Program-made: the position numbers and the translations under genes | DNA from: Pseudomonadota bacterium | GTDB taxonomy: Bacteria > Pseudomonadota > Alphaproteobacteria > Rhizobiales > Hyphomicrobiaceae | Direction of reading: 5' to 3' | Length of the DNA: 64,000 nucleotides | Assembly: GCA_018242215.1 (NCBI GenBank) | Contig: JAFECG010000019.1 | Coordinates: 310,001 to 374,000, forward strand | The notes under the pieces: generated by a model | What the model was told of the DNA's origin: nothing | The model's database searches: none | The model's input: only the letters and a program-made list of their open reading frames with translations | In this document: piece after piece, positions 1 through 10,400 of the stretch | Position numbering within the stretch: position 1 is the stretch's first letter | How the letters are laid out: each line of letters begins with the position of its first letter

Positions 1-66
1 TGATTATTGGAAGGATACATTGAAAAGTATCTATGTGACGATCGGCTGTTTGTGCGGGAGTTTCCA

Positions 67-999
67 ATGCGCCGGCTCGACAATATCGATCTTCGTCTTT
101 TGCGGGTCTTCGTGACGCTGGTAGAGGCGGGGAGCTTCGCGGATGCCCAGATCGCGCTCAATCTGTCGCAGCCGACGCTGAGCACGCATCTTGCGGCGCT
201 CGAGCGCAAGCTTGGAGCACAATTGTGCGTACGCGGACGGCGCGGCTTCAGGCTGACGCCGTTCGGCGAGGCAACCTACATCGCAACCCAAAAGCTTTTT
301 GCCGAGATCAGCTCGTTCGAGGAGCGTGTCGGCCAGTACAACGGGCAGCTTGTCGGGCGGCTTCGGATCGGCATCGTCGATGGCATCGTCACGAATTCCG
401 CGCTCGGTCTGCAGCACGTCATCGGCCGTTTCATGGAGAATGCCGAAAACGTCTTCATCGACCTGGAACTCGGGACGCCGAATTTCCTTGAGCAGGCAAT
501 CGCTGATGGCCGTCGCGACGTTGTCATTGGACCCTTCTCTCAGAAGGCGCCAGGGGTCACTTATGTCGCTCTTCATCGCGAGCCGCACGGTCTCTATTGC
601 GGAAAAGGACATCCGCTTTTCGACGCACCGACGTCGGCGATTACGCGAGAGGCGATCGAAAAGGCGCTTTTCTCCGTGCGTGGTTATCGCCAGTTCGACG
701 ACCTCTACCGCGCCGATCATCCGCGTGCGACCGGGCACGTCGTCCAGATGGAAGCCCAGGTGATGCTTATTCTGTCCGGGTGCTTCATCGGATTTTTGCC
801 TCGCCATATTGGTGAGAACTGGTCAAGACAGGGTCTTATGCGGGAGATCAGGCCGCAGACATATCAATTCGTCTCAAGTCATTTTGCTGCTTATCGCAAA
901 AGCGACGGAGACCGGCCTCTTGTCCGCGGTTTCGTCCGCTTTCTCTGTCAGCATGCAAATCAGGTTCGCAAAGGCGGGATGAGCGGGAAGGCAGCGTGA
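67..999 (+). CDS. LysR-family transcriptional regulator
   Basis: This is a complete LysR-type regulator of 310 residues. An N-terminal winged helix-turn-helix spans about residues 7-66; the segment around LSQPTLSTHLAALERKLG is the recognition region. An effector-binding domain of the periplasmic-binding-protein fold follows, starting near LRIGIVDGIV. The ATG at 67 is preferred because GGGAG lies 6 bases upstream and the protein then begins just before the conserved DLRLLRVF segment; an in-frame TTG at 7 would add 20 unconserved residues. Such proteins bind DNA as tetramers and respond to a small metabolite. No divergent target gene is visible because the window starts just upstream, so the regulon and effector are unknown. 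Confidence 0.9.
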   Translation: MRRLDNIDLRLLRVFVTLVEAGSFADAQIALNLSQPTLSTHLAALERKLGAQLCVRGRRGFRLTPFGEATYIATQKLFAEISSFEERVGQYNGQLVGRLRIGIVDGIVTNSALGLQHVIGRFMENAENVFIDLELGTPNFLEQAIADGRRDVVIGPFSQKAPGVTYVALHREPHGLYCGKGHPLFDAPTSAITREAIEKALFSVRGYRQFDDLYRADHPRATGHVVQMEAQVMLILSGCFIGFLPRHIGENWSRQGLMREIRPQTYQFVSSHFAAYRKSDGDRPLVRGFVRFLCQHANQVRKGGMSGKAA

Positions 1000-1068
1000 C
1001 CCGCTTTTGCGCCCGCGGATGGCGCTGGATCGGAAAAATCTGATCCGCATCACAGATCCGTCCGCGCC

Positions 1069-1082
1069 TTGACGTCGGTCAA
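1069..1082 (+). promoter_or_regulatory. FNR/FixK-type box
   Basis: TTGACGTCGGTCAA is a perfect TTGA-N6-TCAA inverted repeat, the half-site pattern bound by FNR/FixK regulators in alphaproteobacteria. Its centre lies about 60 bases upstream of the ATG at 1136. A TTTAGT element at 1102-1107 could be a -10 box, which would place the centre near -41.5, the usual activator position. Activation of the small downstream gene under low oxygen is inferred from this geometry only. Confidence 0.6.
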
Positions 1083-1135
1083 TTTGGCGTAGACCTGCGT
1101 CTTTAGTTTCGCCTCATCTGATATGGGAGGCGACT

Positions 1136-1300
1136 ATGACCGAAGTCGAATTTTACTATTTGATGATGTGCATCGGGGCGTTTTTGGTGTTTGCCATTAC
1201 GCTCGCGTACAGCACTTGGAGCTGGGGCCGGTTACGGGCCGCGACAGATATTCCGTCTAGCCACGTTTCACATTCGAAATTCGAAACCAGATCCGCCTGA
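1136..1300 (+). CDS. Small single-pass membrane protein, 54 aa
   Basis: A short reading frame begins at an ATG preceded by a strong GGGAGG site at 1125-1130. It codes for 54 residues: a short acidic N-terminus (MTEVEFYYL), one hydrophobic helix at about residues 9-25, an aromatic SWSW border and a polar tail. It sits between an FNR/FixK-type box and a good intrinsic terminator, so it looks like a complete monocistronic transcription unit. The size and topology resemble small respiratory-chain subunits such as CcoQ/FixQ, but I do not recognise the sequence as a named family. Function is unknown; a role in low-oxygen physiology is inference from the promoter. Confidence 0.65.
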   Translation: MTEVEFYYLMMCIGAFLVFAITLAYSTWSWGRLRAATDIPSSHVSHSKFETRSA

Positions 1301-1349
1301 CACCCAAGAACGCACTGAGCGCGGGCGGGAACCGGTTGTAAGGTGCAGA

Positions 1350-1382
1350 GGGAGGGCACACAGGTCGCCCTCTCCTTTTTTT
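1350..1382 (+). terminator. Intrinsic terminator after the 54-aa membrane gene
   Basis: An 8-bp stem (1350-1357 with 1367-1374, one G-U pair) and a 9-base loop are followed by seven T residues at 1376-1382 on the + strand. It ends the transcript of the small gene at 1136-1300. Confidence 0.75.
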
Positions 1383-1401
1383 CATGGGACAGCGGGTGTT
1401 G

Positions 1402-1547
1402 TTACGGGAGCGCGAACACCGTCAGCGAACCACCGAGGTTTGAATATTGCGCGAGACCGGAGTAGCCGCGGACGGCGTCGAGACCGTCATTCGGGTTCGT
1501 GAGACCGGCTGCGAGACCAATGCCGGTCCAACCACCGATGCCGCTGT
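1402..1547 (-). pseudogene. Possible C-terminal remnant of a secreted or outer-membrane protein
   Basis: The minus strand holds an open stretch of about 48 codons running from just after a TGA (1548-1550) to a TAA at 1402. It reads as a glycine-, leucine- and asparagine-rich peptide (for example [20 protein letters not shown], later [20 protein letters not shown]), the kind of composition seen in secreted or barrel proteins. There is no usable start codon or ribosome site, so it may be the decayed 3' end of a lost gene. It could also be chance. The rest of 1301-1785 holds only the terminator above and no gene I can support. Confidence 0.3.
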
Positions 1548-1785
1548 CTCACATAACAGCGTTGCAATTATCGAAGAGAGATCGGAAGATTCGAGCTAGG
1601 CACGCGAGTGATTTGATCACAACTTTGGTGTGGTCATTGGAAGCGCGTGAACAATTGCGAGTCGCACTGATGGACTTTCGTGCGGCTCAGACTGCGGGAT
1701 GCGCCTTGAGAGAGACTTGTTACTCTTACTCTAGGCTTGCGAAAGACGCGTCGGGCGTGATGCCAAGCTCCAATCCGAGATTGCG

Positions 1786-2589
1786 ATGACGTCAATCGTG
1801 CAGGAAAGGGGCGGTTCCGGCGTAGGAATTTCCGGAGTTCTCCTCGATCTTGGCGGCGTCATTTACGTCGGTGACGCGCCGATCGAAGGCGCCATCGATG
1901 CTGTCAAACGTTTGCGCGACGCAGGTTTGCCATTGCGCTTCATCACCAACACGACGCGCCGCTGCAAACGACAAGTTCGAGAAGACCTGGCGCGAATGGG
2001 TGTTGACCTTTCGGGCGAAGAGCTGTTGACGCCTGCGTTGCTGGCACGTGCGCACCTCGAAACGCATGGGCTTTCGCCATTTCTCCTCGTACATCCGGAT
2101 CTGGAGGAGGATTTTGCCGGCCTCGCTTCGAGCGGGGGAGAAGCTGTTATCGTTGGTGATGCCGGTGAAACATTCACCTACGATCGCCTCAACCGCGCTT
2201 ATCGAAAGCTGATCGGCGGAGCCGAATTCCTGGCGCTCGCGATGAACCGGAATTTCAAAGACGCCGACGGAGAATTGAGCCTTGATGCAGGTCCTTTTGT
2301 TGCGGCGCTTGAGTTTGCGGCCAACAGGAAGGCCATGCTCTTCGGAAAACCCTCAGCGGAGTTCTTCGGTACGGCAGTGCACGATCTTCGCTGTCCGATC
2401 GGCGCCGTGGTCATGATTGGTGACGACGCCGAAGCTGATGTCGGGGGCGCCATTGCCGTGGGTCTGAAGGGTATTCTCGTTCGGACCGGCAAGTATCGTC
2501 AGGGAGACGAAAACAAGCTGCATTCGCGTCCCGACTACGTCGCCGAGACGCTCGATGAAGCCGTCGAGTGGATATTAGTGCACCGCTGA
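1786..2589 (+). CDS. HAD-IIA family hydrolase, LHPP-like phosphatase
   Basis: A 267-residue haloacid-dehalogenase superfamily hydrolase of subclass IIA. Motif I is DLGGVIYVGD at about residues 21-30, motif II lies in FITNTTRR, the lysine of motif III in FGKPSAEFF, and motif IV is MIGDDAEADVGGA. The second acid of the usual DxD is glycine; the human LHPP phosphatase (phospholysine, phosphohistidine and inorganic pyrophosphate) has a comparable DISG, and the overall layout including the ADAGESF-like segment matches LHPP best. It is therefore likely a soluble phosphatase acting on phospho-amino acids or pyrophosphate. It stands alone, between an apparently non-coding stretch and a convergent MgtC-like gene. 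Substrate is not determined by the sequence. Confidence 0.8.
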   Translation: MTSIVQERGGSGVGISGVLLDLGGVIYVGDAPIEGAIDAVKRLRDAGLPLRFITNTTRRCKRQVREDLARMGVDLSGEELLTPALLARAHLETHGLSPFLLVHPDLEEDFAGLASSGGEAVIVGDAGETFTYDRLNRAYRKLIGGAEFLALAMNRNFKDADGELSLDAGPFVAALEFAANRKAMLFGKPSAEFFGTAVHDLRCPIGAVVMIGDDAEADVGGAIAVGLKGILVRTGKYRQGDENKLHSRPDYVAETLDEAVEWILVHR

Positions 2590-2642
2590 GGCGGCTTCTG
2601 TGCTCCGTCTTTGAAGTCGGGGGCCCGGCGCTAAGAGTTCCG

Positions 2643-3335
2643 TCAGCTCGCTCCATCTTTCAAAAGCTCGAATGATTGAACCTGAGCGCCTTCATTGATC
2701 AGCTCTAGGAGCTGCATGGGTTCGCAGGCGGAGTCCTTACACTTCCAGGAAACAGAAATTTCGGTGACATTGTCAGGCGCTTTGTGACCCTTGAACTGCG
2801 CATGGTATCCGCGGCGCGCCAGAGCGGTTGCGAGAGCGCCGAAGGAGGCTGCCGGCATTGCTTTCAGCACGACGGATGCCTGATGCTCGCGCGGTATCAT
2901 TTCATCGACGCTCTTCAAGAGGACGAGTGTGATCAACGTCAGCGCCGTCGCTATGCAACCCAGCGTCAGTTGTCCGCCGCCGAAACAAAGACCGATCACG
3001 CTCATGATCCAGAGCGTGCCTGCGGTCGTGACGCCCGCGACCAGGTCGCCTCGGCGCAGTATCGCACCGCCGCCGATAAATCCGACACCCGTGAGGATGC
3101 CGAGCGGAAGGCGCATCAGGTCCAGAACGGAGAAAGATCCAGGCGTTTTGCCGTCGACGGGCAAAAGCAGATTGGCTTGGATCATTGCGACGGCCGCCGC
3201 GAGCCCGACAAGAATCGTTGTTCGCAGCCCGGCGTTGTGACCGCCGGCTTCGCGATCGAGACCGATGAGCGCGGCCGCGACCATCGTCAACGCGAGGCGA
3301 ATGGCAATGTCAGTCCAGGACGGTACGAGCGGCAT
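2643..3335 (-). CDS. MgtC/SapB family membrane protein
   Basis: A 230-residue protein with an N-terminal MgtC/SapB domain: about four or five membrane helices, with the family signatures LIGLDREAGGHNAGLRTT near residues 24-41 and LTGVGFIGGGAILRRG near 80-95. A soluble C-terminal region of about 90 residues resembles the ACT-like tail of MgtC proteins. MgtC proteins support growth at low magnesium and, in some species, restrain the F-type ATP synthase or modulate membrane potential. It is divergent from a cation P-type ATPase at 3603, which suggests a shared theme of divalent-cation homeostasis (inference). The 270 bases between the two genes could hold both promoters. Confidence 0.9.
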   Translation of the reverse strand: MPLVPSWTDIAIRLALTMVAAALIGLDREAGGHNAGLRTTILVGLAAAVAMIQANLLLPVDGKTPGSFSVLDLMRLPLGILTGVGFIGGGAILRRGDLVAGVTTAGTLWIMSVIGLCFGGGQLTLGCIATALTLITLVLLKSVDEMIPREHQASVVLKAMPAASFGALATALARRGYHAQFKGHKAPDNVTEISVSWKCKDSACEPMQLLELINEGAQVQSFELLKDGAS

Positions 3336-3602
3336 CGTGATGGCTTTCCGAACCTCGAAGCACTCTGCGGAACACGAATGACGAATGTTAAGTTCCGCCT
3401 GCCGGATATTCCTCGCGCTCGCAGCTAACCCGCAAAGGAGATGGGCGTGTATGCGCTTGTATTTTGAAGTCGGAAGAAGAATTGACGCGCCTCAATTCCA
3501 GAGAGACCGTCACAGCCATATTGCCTTGCTCAGCTTTGACCGATTTGGAAAGATCCTTCCCATTTCTCGTTCTCTATTGGAGTGAGCCTTGAGAGGCGCG
3601 TG

Positions 3603-6104
3603 ATGACGCAAATGGACGTCGGATTCCGGCTTAAAGGTCTCACGCAATCTGAAGCGGCTCATCGTCTGCAGACGTATGGGCCGAATGAATTGGTAGCGGC
3701 TCAGCCTCGACGCGTTTGGCAAAGGCTTCTGCGGCAGTTCATGAGCCCGCTCATTTACATTCTGCTGTTCGCTCTTGCTCTCGATTTTGTGCTGTGGGTC
3801 CACGAAGGCGCTCAGTCGGTGCCTTATGAAGCGATCGCAATTGCGCTGATCCTGAGTTTGAATGCAGGCCTCGGCGCCTATCAGGAGGGCAAGGCCGAGG
3901 AAGCGCTTGCGCGTCTCAAGGCGCTTGCGAAGCCTTCGGCCTGGGTCGTGCGCGACGGCGTTCTATTGCAAATTCCGGCGCGTGATCTCGTGCCCGGTGA
4001 TCTCGCGCGTGTCGAAGCAGGAGATCGGGTTCCCGCCGACGGCGTGCTGGCAAAGGGCCTTGGAGTCATGGTGGATGAATCCATCGTGACAGGCGAGTCG
4101 CTGCCGATAGAAAAGGACATCGACCAGGATCTCCTGAGCGGTACGCTTCTCGTTCGGAGCAGCGGATACTTGCACATCACGCGCACGGGCCCGAGAAGCA
4201 CTATGGGGCGCCTCGCTATAATGATCGGCGGCATCGAAGCCAGTCAGACGCCGCTTGAAAAAAGACTTGGCGTGTTTGGAAATCAAGTCGCGATCGCGAT
4301 TGTCGCGATCGGGATTGTTCTTATTCTCGGCGGTTTGCTGGTCGAGGGGATAAGCCATATCGGGCAGATCGTTCTGTTTTCCGTCGCCCTCGCCGTCGCG
4401 GCCGTACCGGAAGGTTTGCCGGCGGTGCTGACGTTGACGCTGGCGATGGGTGTCGAGCGGCTGGCAAAGCGAAAAGCTGTCGTGCGACGCCTCAGTGCCG
4501 TCGAGGCGCTCGGTTCCGTCACCGTGATCGCGACCGATAAGACCGGCACACTTACGGAAAATCGCATGGATGTTCACGCGATCGATGCGCTGGATTCGGA
4601 GCGGGCGCTGCAGGCGATAATACTTGCAAATGACGCCGAGATCGCGACTGGCGCCGGGGATCCGCTTGAAGTTGCTCTGTTGAACTATGCCATCAGGCGA
4701 GGGGCGGCCCCGGCCGACCTGGCACTCCGCACTCCGCGCGTTTCAAGCCGACCCTTCGACAGCGAGAGCAAGTTCATGCGGGTCACCGTTCAAAAAGGCT
4801 CGTCGCGCATCAGCTATCTGAAGGGCGCGCCCGAAGTCTTGATCCAGCGGAGCACGCTACCGGCAAACGAAAAGCGGGAGTGGGAAGCCAAGGCGCTGCG
4901 GCAGGCGCGTGAAGGCTATCGTGTACTCGCCCTCGCATGGGGACACGGTGAACAAGACGATGACGTGACATTTCTGGGATTGGTCATGCTCTGGGATCCG
5001 CCCAGGCCTGAGGTATCAGATGCCCTGAAACGCGCACAAGCCGCCGGTATTCGCGTACTGATGATCACAGGGGATCACCCGGCGACTGCCAGGGCAATCG
5101 GTGAAGTGATCGGCATCGCAGCAGAGAGGGTCGTGACGGGCAGCGAAATCGAGCGAATGTCTATAGAGGACATTCAAAACACGGCGCGCAACGTCAACGT
5201 ATTTGCCCGCATGGCGCCGGAGCACAAGCTTCGGCTCGTGGAGGCGCTCAAAGCCAATGGCGAAATCGTCGCCGTCACAGGAGACGGTGTCAATGATGCG
5301 CCCGCGCTCAAGCGTTCCGATATCGGCGTCGCGATGGGGCAGAGGGGCAGCGATGTCTCGCGAGAAGTTGCCGACGTCATACTTCTCGATGACAACTTCG
5401 CCACGATCGTTGCCGCTATCGAGGAAGGCCGGAGCATCTACGAGAACATCCAGAAATTCATCCGCTTCTTCTTTTCGACGGATCTGGCGCTCATCGCTTT
5501 GATGATAGCGGGCCTGGCGATTGCATTTTTTTTCGGCGAGAGAGATCCCGCGGGTGGCACGTTCCTGCTGCCGCTTACGGCGGTTCAGTTGCTGTGGATC
5601 AATGTCATTGCGGATGGGCCGCCCGCGCTCGCCTTGGCGTTCGACCGGAACCCTGGCGTAATGAACAGGCCTCCGCGGCTGCCGCGGTCGAAGCTTTTGG
5701 ATACCGTCTCGCTCCGATTCATTGTCGTTAGTGGCGCAGCGAAAGCAGCGGGGGGTATCGGCATTCTCGCGCTCATGCCGCTCATCGGCTTTGCCTTGGA
5801 AGAGATGAGGACATCTCTCTTCTTCTATGAGTCCTTGCTTCAACTGGTTTTCGTCTATCCCTGCCGGCGCGTCATCGCAGTTCCGCCCCCGAATATCTGG
5901 ATTCATTTGGCTGTCGGTTTTGGGGTTGTGCTGCAGGTGCTGGCTGTCACGGTGACGCCATTTGGAAAATTGCTGGGCTTGGCTCCAGTCAGTGCGGGCG
6001 CTCTTCTTGCCATCGCACTGATCGTTCTGTTGACTTGGACGGTCGCTGAGCTCGTCAGTCATGGGACGGATGTCCGCGCTCACGGTGAGGCGCAATCCCG
6101 CTAA
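3603..6104 (+). CDS. Cation-transporting P-type ATPase (P2A, Ca2+/Mn2+ type)
   Basis: An 833-residue P2-type ATPase with the full domain order: N-terminal cation-ATPase domain, M1-M2, actuator domain with TGES, M3-M4 with PEGLP, phosphorylation motif DKTGTLTEN at about residue 312, nucleotide-binding domain with KGAPE, the hinge TGDGVNDAP, and six C-terminal helices. M6 reads [13 protein letters not shown], keeping the Asn and Asp cation ligands of Ca2+/Mn2+ pumps such as PMR1 and PMCA. In M5 the second SERCA ligand (Glu771 equivalent) is hydrophobic, so a single-site Ca2+ or Mn2+ exporter is the best guess. The ATG at 3603 is chosen over an in-frame GTG at 3582. The stop faces a convergent RND operon. 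Confidence 0.9.
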   Translation: MTQMDVGFRLKGLTQSEAAHRLQTYGPNELVAAQPRRVWQRLLRQFMSPLIYILLFALALDFVLWVHEGAQSVPYEAIAIALILSLNAGLGAYQEGKAEEALARLKALAKPSAWVVRDGVLLQIPARDLVPGDLARVEAGDRVPADGVLAKGLGVMVDESIVTGESLPIEKDIDQDLLSGTLLVRSSGYLHITRTGPRSTMGRLAIMIGGIEASQTPLEKRLGVFGNQVAIAIVAIGIVLILGGLLVEGISHIGQIVLFSVALAVAAVPEGLPAVLTLTLAMGVERLAKRKAVVRRLSAVEALGSVTVIATDKTGTLTENRMDVHAIDALDSERALQAIILANDAEIATGAGDPLEVALLNYAIRRGAAPADLALRTPRVSSRPFDSESKFMRVTVQKGSSRISYLKGAPEVLIQRSTLPANEKREWEAKALRQAREGYRVLALAWGHGEQDDDVTFLGLVMLWDPPRPEVSDALKRAQAAGIRVLMITGDHPATARAIGEVIGIAAERVVTGSEIERMSIEDIQNTARNVNVFARMAPEHKLRLVEALKANGEIVAVTGDGVNDAPALKRSDIGVAMGQRGSDVSREVADVILLDDNFATIVAAIEEGRSIYENIQKFIRFFFSTDLALIALMIAGLAIAFFFGERDPAGGTFLLPLTAVQLLWINVIADGPPALALAFDRNPGVMNRPPRLPRSKLLDTVSLRFIVVSGAAKAAGGIGILALMPLIGFALEEMRTSLFFYESLLQLVFVYPCRRVIAVPPPNIWIHLAVGFGVVLQVLAVTVTPFGKLLGLAPVSAGALLAIALIVLLTWTVAELVSHGTDVRAHGEAQSR

Positions 6105-6210
6105 GAATCCCCTATCGCTTTTGGGGATCAACGTCGTTGGGCAACGCGGGGCCGACCGAGTGCCAATGCGTTGAATGCACCTGAAGCCTTCGGTTCTTTA
6201 TGCCGCCGTT

Positions 6211-7392
6211 TCAGTTCACTGTGCTGCCCGTCTGGATGCTGGCTTTGGCTTGCGGCGGCGGCGCAGTCAGAGGCTGCACGGGTGAACCAGGGCCGATCTT
6301 CTGAAGATTGCCTGTTATGACGACATCCTTGTCGTTGAGCCCAACGACGCTTACCAGATCGCCCTCGGACGGCCCGAGCGTCACCAGTTTCTGCGCGACG
6401 ATGTTCTTCTCGCCGACGACATAGACATATTTTCCGAGCTGGCTGGACCCGATGGCCGTTTGGGGGACCATGAAGGCTTCCGGATTTTCCCCGGCATGGA
6501 CTCGAATGCGCACATACTGTCCCGGCAGCAAGCCATGGTCGGCATTCGCGATCGTCGCCCTGGCGGTGAGCGTGCCGGTCATCCGGTCGACGGCGTTATC
6601 GACGAACGTGATTTTCCCTTTGTAGGAACGCTTGTCTTCCCCGGGCACGAATACCTCTGCGGCGACCGTGCCGCTTTTGCGTACTTTCTCGATCGTGTCG
6701 AGATCGGCTTCCGCGGGATTGAACGTCACGTAAATCGGATCGAGCTGGACAAGCGTATTAAGCGGAGCTCCAGCCACGCTGATGAGCGTGCCGATGGGTG
6801 CTTGGTTCTTGCCGAGCCGTCCCGCAAACGGAGCGCGGATCTGAGTGTACTCCAGATTGAGTTCGGCGGTCCGGATGGCCGCATCATCAATATTGATGGC
6901 GGCCTCGGACTGGCGGAGTAAGCTCGACCGCTGATCGAACGTGTCTTTGGCAAGCCAGCCGCTCTTCGACAACTCCGTGCCGCGCTGCAGGTTCGAACTT
7001 GCATAATCGCGAGCGGCAACGTCGCGCTGCTTCTCCGCCTTAGCGCGGTCGAGCGCGGCCTGATAGTCACGCGGATCGATCGTGTAGAGCAGATCCCCTT
7101 GTTTGACGTCGGACCCATCTGGAACGTGTTGTGTTTGCAGATATCCGGCCACGCGTGCCTGGAGCGTGATGTCGTTGATCGATTCCGTGCGTGCCGCGTA
7201 ATCGAGGTATATGCCAACCGCCCGTTTGACGACAGGCGTTACCGGCACCGGCATGACGAACGCGTGGGGAGGCGCCGCGCCTCCTTGGCCTTCGACTTCG
7301 GCGAGAAGCATTGGGAAAGTCTGCCGATAGTAATAGGCGGCGCCTACGCCGAGAGCGACGATTCCCAGAAGAGCTACTTTCCAAACGCGCAT
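6211..7392 (-). CDS. RND efflux periplasmic adaptor (HlyD/AcrA family)
   Basis: A 393-residue membrane-fusion protein. It has an N-terminal anchor (VALLGIVALGVGAAYYY), a lipoyl-like half motif (VAGYLQTQHVPDGSDVKQGD), an alpha-helical hairpin at about residues 115-175, the second lipoyl half (IRAPFAGRLGKN) and a beta-barrel ending in a proline-rich tail. It would link the inner-membrane pump encoded just upstream (7407-10568) to an outer-membrane channel such as TolC. The gap between the two genes is only 14 bases, so they are co-transcribed. The order is pump first, adaptor second, the reverse of the common acrAB arrangement. No outer-membrane factor gene is nearby, so a TolC-like protein must be supplied from elsewhere. 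Confidence 0.93.
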   Translation of the reverse strand: MRVWKVALLGIVALGVGAAYYYRQTFPMLLAEVEGQGGAAPPHAFVMPVPVTPVVKRAVGIYLDYAARTESINDITLQARVAGYLQTQHVPDGSDVKQGDLLYTIDPRDYQAALDRAKAEKQRDVAARDYASSNLQRGTELSKSGWLAKDTFDQRSSLLRQSEAAINIDDAAIRTAELNLEYTQIRAPFAGRLGKNQAPIGTLISVAGAPLNTLVQLDPIYVTFNPAEADLDTIEKVRKSGTVAAEVFVPGEDKRSYKGKITFVDNAVDRMTGTLTARATIANADHGLLPGQYVRIRVHAGENPEAFMVPQTAIGSSQLGKYVYVVGEKNIVAQKLVTLGPSEGDLVSVVGLNDKDVVITGNLQKIGPGSPVQPLTAPPPQAKASIQTGSTVN

Positions 7393-7406
7393 CGCGAATT
7401 CCTCAG

Positions 7407-10400
7407 TTATTCGGCGGCAACGGGTTTTGAAGGATCGTGCGTCGGCGGCGCCGCGCCTGATTTGTCGGCTTCACGTCCTTCGCGCCACCTTTCGATGGTG
7501 GCATAGAATACGGGAACGAAGAGAAGGGTCAGGAGCGTCGCGGCCAGCATGCCACCGAAAACGGTCGTTCCGATGGATTGCCGGCTTGCGGCGCCCGCAC
7601 CTGAGGCGATCATCAGTGGAACGACGCCGAGAATGAAAGCAAAGGCCGTCATAAGGATCGGCCGCAGGCGGAGCCGACCGGCTTCCATCGCGGCTTCGAC
7701 GATCGACAATCCTTCGAGACGCCGCCTCTTGGCGAACTCAACGATCAGAATGGCATTCTTCGCGGAAAGACCGATGAGCATCACGAAGCCGATTTGAGAA
7801 TAGACGTCAATCTGCATATGGCGCACCCAGATCGCCAGCAGCGCTCCGAACAAGGCAAGTGGCACCGCCAGAAGCACCATGAACGGCATCGACCAGCTCT
7901 CGTACTGGGCGGCGAGAATCAGGAAGACGAAAACACTCGCGAGCGCGAACACCATGATCGCGATAGAGCCGGCTTTGAGTTCCTGGAACGTGATGCCGGT
8001 CCATTCATAGCTGAAATCGCGAGGCAGGGCAGTCGCAGCGGCTCGCTCCATCGCTTCGATGGCCTGGCCGGTGCTGTAGCCTGGCGCCGGTCCTCCATTG
8101 ATGAGCGCGGACGCATAGTTGTTGTAGTGGGGCACGGTCTCCGGTCCCACGATGGGCTTCAACGTTCCGAGCGTGCTGAGCGGTACCATCCCGCCGGTGG
8201 CGTTGCGGACATAGAGCTTCGAGAGATCGGACGATGACGATCGAGATGCATTGTCCGCCTGCAGCGTCACGCGGAAGGTTCGTCCGAAAAGGTTGAAATC
8301 GTTGACGTAGAGCGAGCCGAGATAGATCTGCAACGTATTGAAGACATCCGGCAGCGTGAGGCCCAGCAGTTTCGCCTTCGAGCGGTCGAGATCGTATTTG
8401 AATTGCGGTGTCGACGTGGAGAAGGATGTGAAGAGCTGTTGCGCATCGAGTTCCGGCTGTTTGCGCGCCTCGGCGATCAGTGCCTGTGTCGCCTCGTTGA
8501 GCGCTTCGCTGCCGCGGCCGGTCAAATCTTCGACCTGGAATTCAAAACCGCCGGTCGTTCCGAGCCCGGGAATCGAGGGCGGATCGAAGCTCAAAACGAC
8601 CGCATCAGGTATCATGAGAAGCTTGGGCCGCACGGCGGCGACGAGGTTCGATGCACTCTGCCCGGGCGGACGCTCGTTCCACGGCTTCAGAATGGCGAAT
8701 TCGACGGCCGAATTGGACTGGGCAGCATTCGTCAGGAAGTTGAGGCCGCTGATCGATCCGACGATATCGACCCCGGGTGTACTTTCGAGAATGTCTCGCA
8801 CCTTCGTGGCGACCGCGTCCGTTCGTTCAAGCGATGCGCCATCCGGAAGCTGAACGACGACGAAGAAGTAGCCCTGGTCTTCGACCGGCAAGAATGTGGA
8901 AGGAATCCGTTGCGCGATGAAATACGTCGCGGCAAGCACACCGGCGAACAGCATCAGCATCACCCAGCGAATGCGGATGAGGAAGTGCACGAGCCGCGCG
9001 TAGCCGTGCGACAGGTGCTCGAAGCCGGCGTTGAACCAGCGGAACAGGAAGAACGTCGATGGTGGCTTGTGTCGCAGGAATGCTGCCGCCAACGCCGGAC
9101 TGAGTGTCAGGGAGTTGAACGCCGAAAGGCCGACTGAAATCGCGACCGTCAGCGCGAACTGATTGTAAAGACGTCCCGAGACCCCCGGTATGAACGCCAC
9201 CGGGATGAAGACGGCCATGAGGACGCCTGTCGTCGCGATGATGGGGCCGGTCACTTCCGACATGGCCTTCAACGCGGCGTCCATGGGCTTCAGCCCATTT
9301 TCGAGCTGCCTTTCGACGTTTTCGACGACAACGATCGCATCGTCGACGACGAGCCCGATGGCGAGCACCATCCCGAGCAGGCTCAGCATGTTCAAAGAAA
9401 ACCCGAGCATCTCCATGATCACGAGCGTCGCAATCAGGGAGACAGGAATGGCAATTGTCGGGATGATCGTCGTGCGCCAGCTTTGCAGGAAGACGTAGAC
9501 GACGAGAACGACCAGAAAGAGGGCTTCGAGCAGTGTAAAGATGACGTCGTGCATCGCAGCCGAGACGAAGCGCGTCGTATCATAGTGCATTGCGTAGGCA
9601 ATGCCCTTCGGAAAGCGCTTGGACAGCTCCTTCATTTTTTCCATGACGCGCTCTTGCAGATCGAGCGCGTTCGACCCCGGCATCTGGAAAACGCCGAGAA
9701 CGACTGACGGATCTTTTCCGAAGAATGCGGTCGAGGAGTATTGCAAGGCTCCGAGTTCAATCCGGGCGACGTCGCGCAGGCGAACAATCGCGCCCGTCGT
9801 CGGATTGGCCCGTAGAACGATGTTGCCGAACTCTTCGGGACTGCTCAGACGCCCCGTGGCGTTGACTTGCATTTCGAAGGGTGTGCCCGGAGGCGCAGGC
9901 GATTGTCCGATCTTTCCGGCGGCGACCTGGATGTTTTGTTCGGCAACGGCGTTCTGGACGTCGACGGCGGTGATACCGAGCTGCGAAAGTTTATCGGGGT
10001 TGAGCCAGACGCGCATCGAATAGCGCCGCTCGCCGAAGATCTGTACGTCGCCGACGCCGGGCAACCGCTTCAACGGATCGACGATCTGAAGATAAGCGTA
10101 GTTGCTGAGGGTCACGGCATCGACGGAATGGTCCGGCGACGTCAGATTGACGATGAGCACGAAGTTGGGATTTTGTTTACGGATCGTGACGCCGGCCTGA
10201 TTGACGATCGGCGGCAATGACGACGCGGCTTCCGACACGCGGTTCTGCACATCGACGGCGGCGATGCTTAGAGGATAGCCGACGTCGAACGTGATCGTGA
10301 TCGTCGAGGAGCCATCGTTCGAACTCGTCGACGACATGTAGGTCATGCCTTCGACGCCGTTGATCTGCTGTTCGAGGGGTGTCGTGACTGTGTCGGCGAC

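Noticed and set aside
1499-1789. Open frame of about 96 codons before the HAD gene
   Set aside because: No ribosome site, odd composition, and it overlaps both the remnant on the other strand and the HAD start; I judge it non-coding.
3385-3585. Open frame of about 66 codons upstream of the P-type ATPase
   Set aside because: No conserved pattern and an atypical residue mix; it lies where promoters of the divergent genes are expected.
6107-6128. Hairpin ATCCCC/GGGGAT between the ATPase and adaptor stops
   Set aside because: Only 6 bp with a 10-base loop and no T tract.
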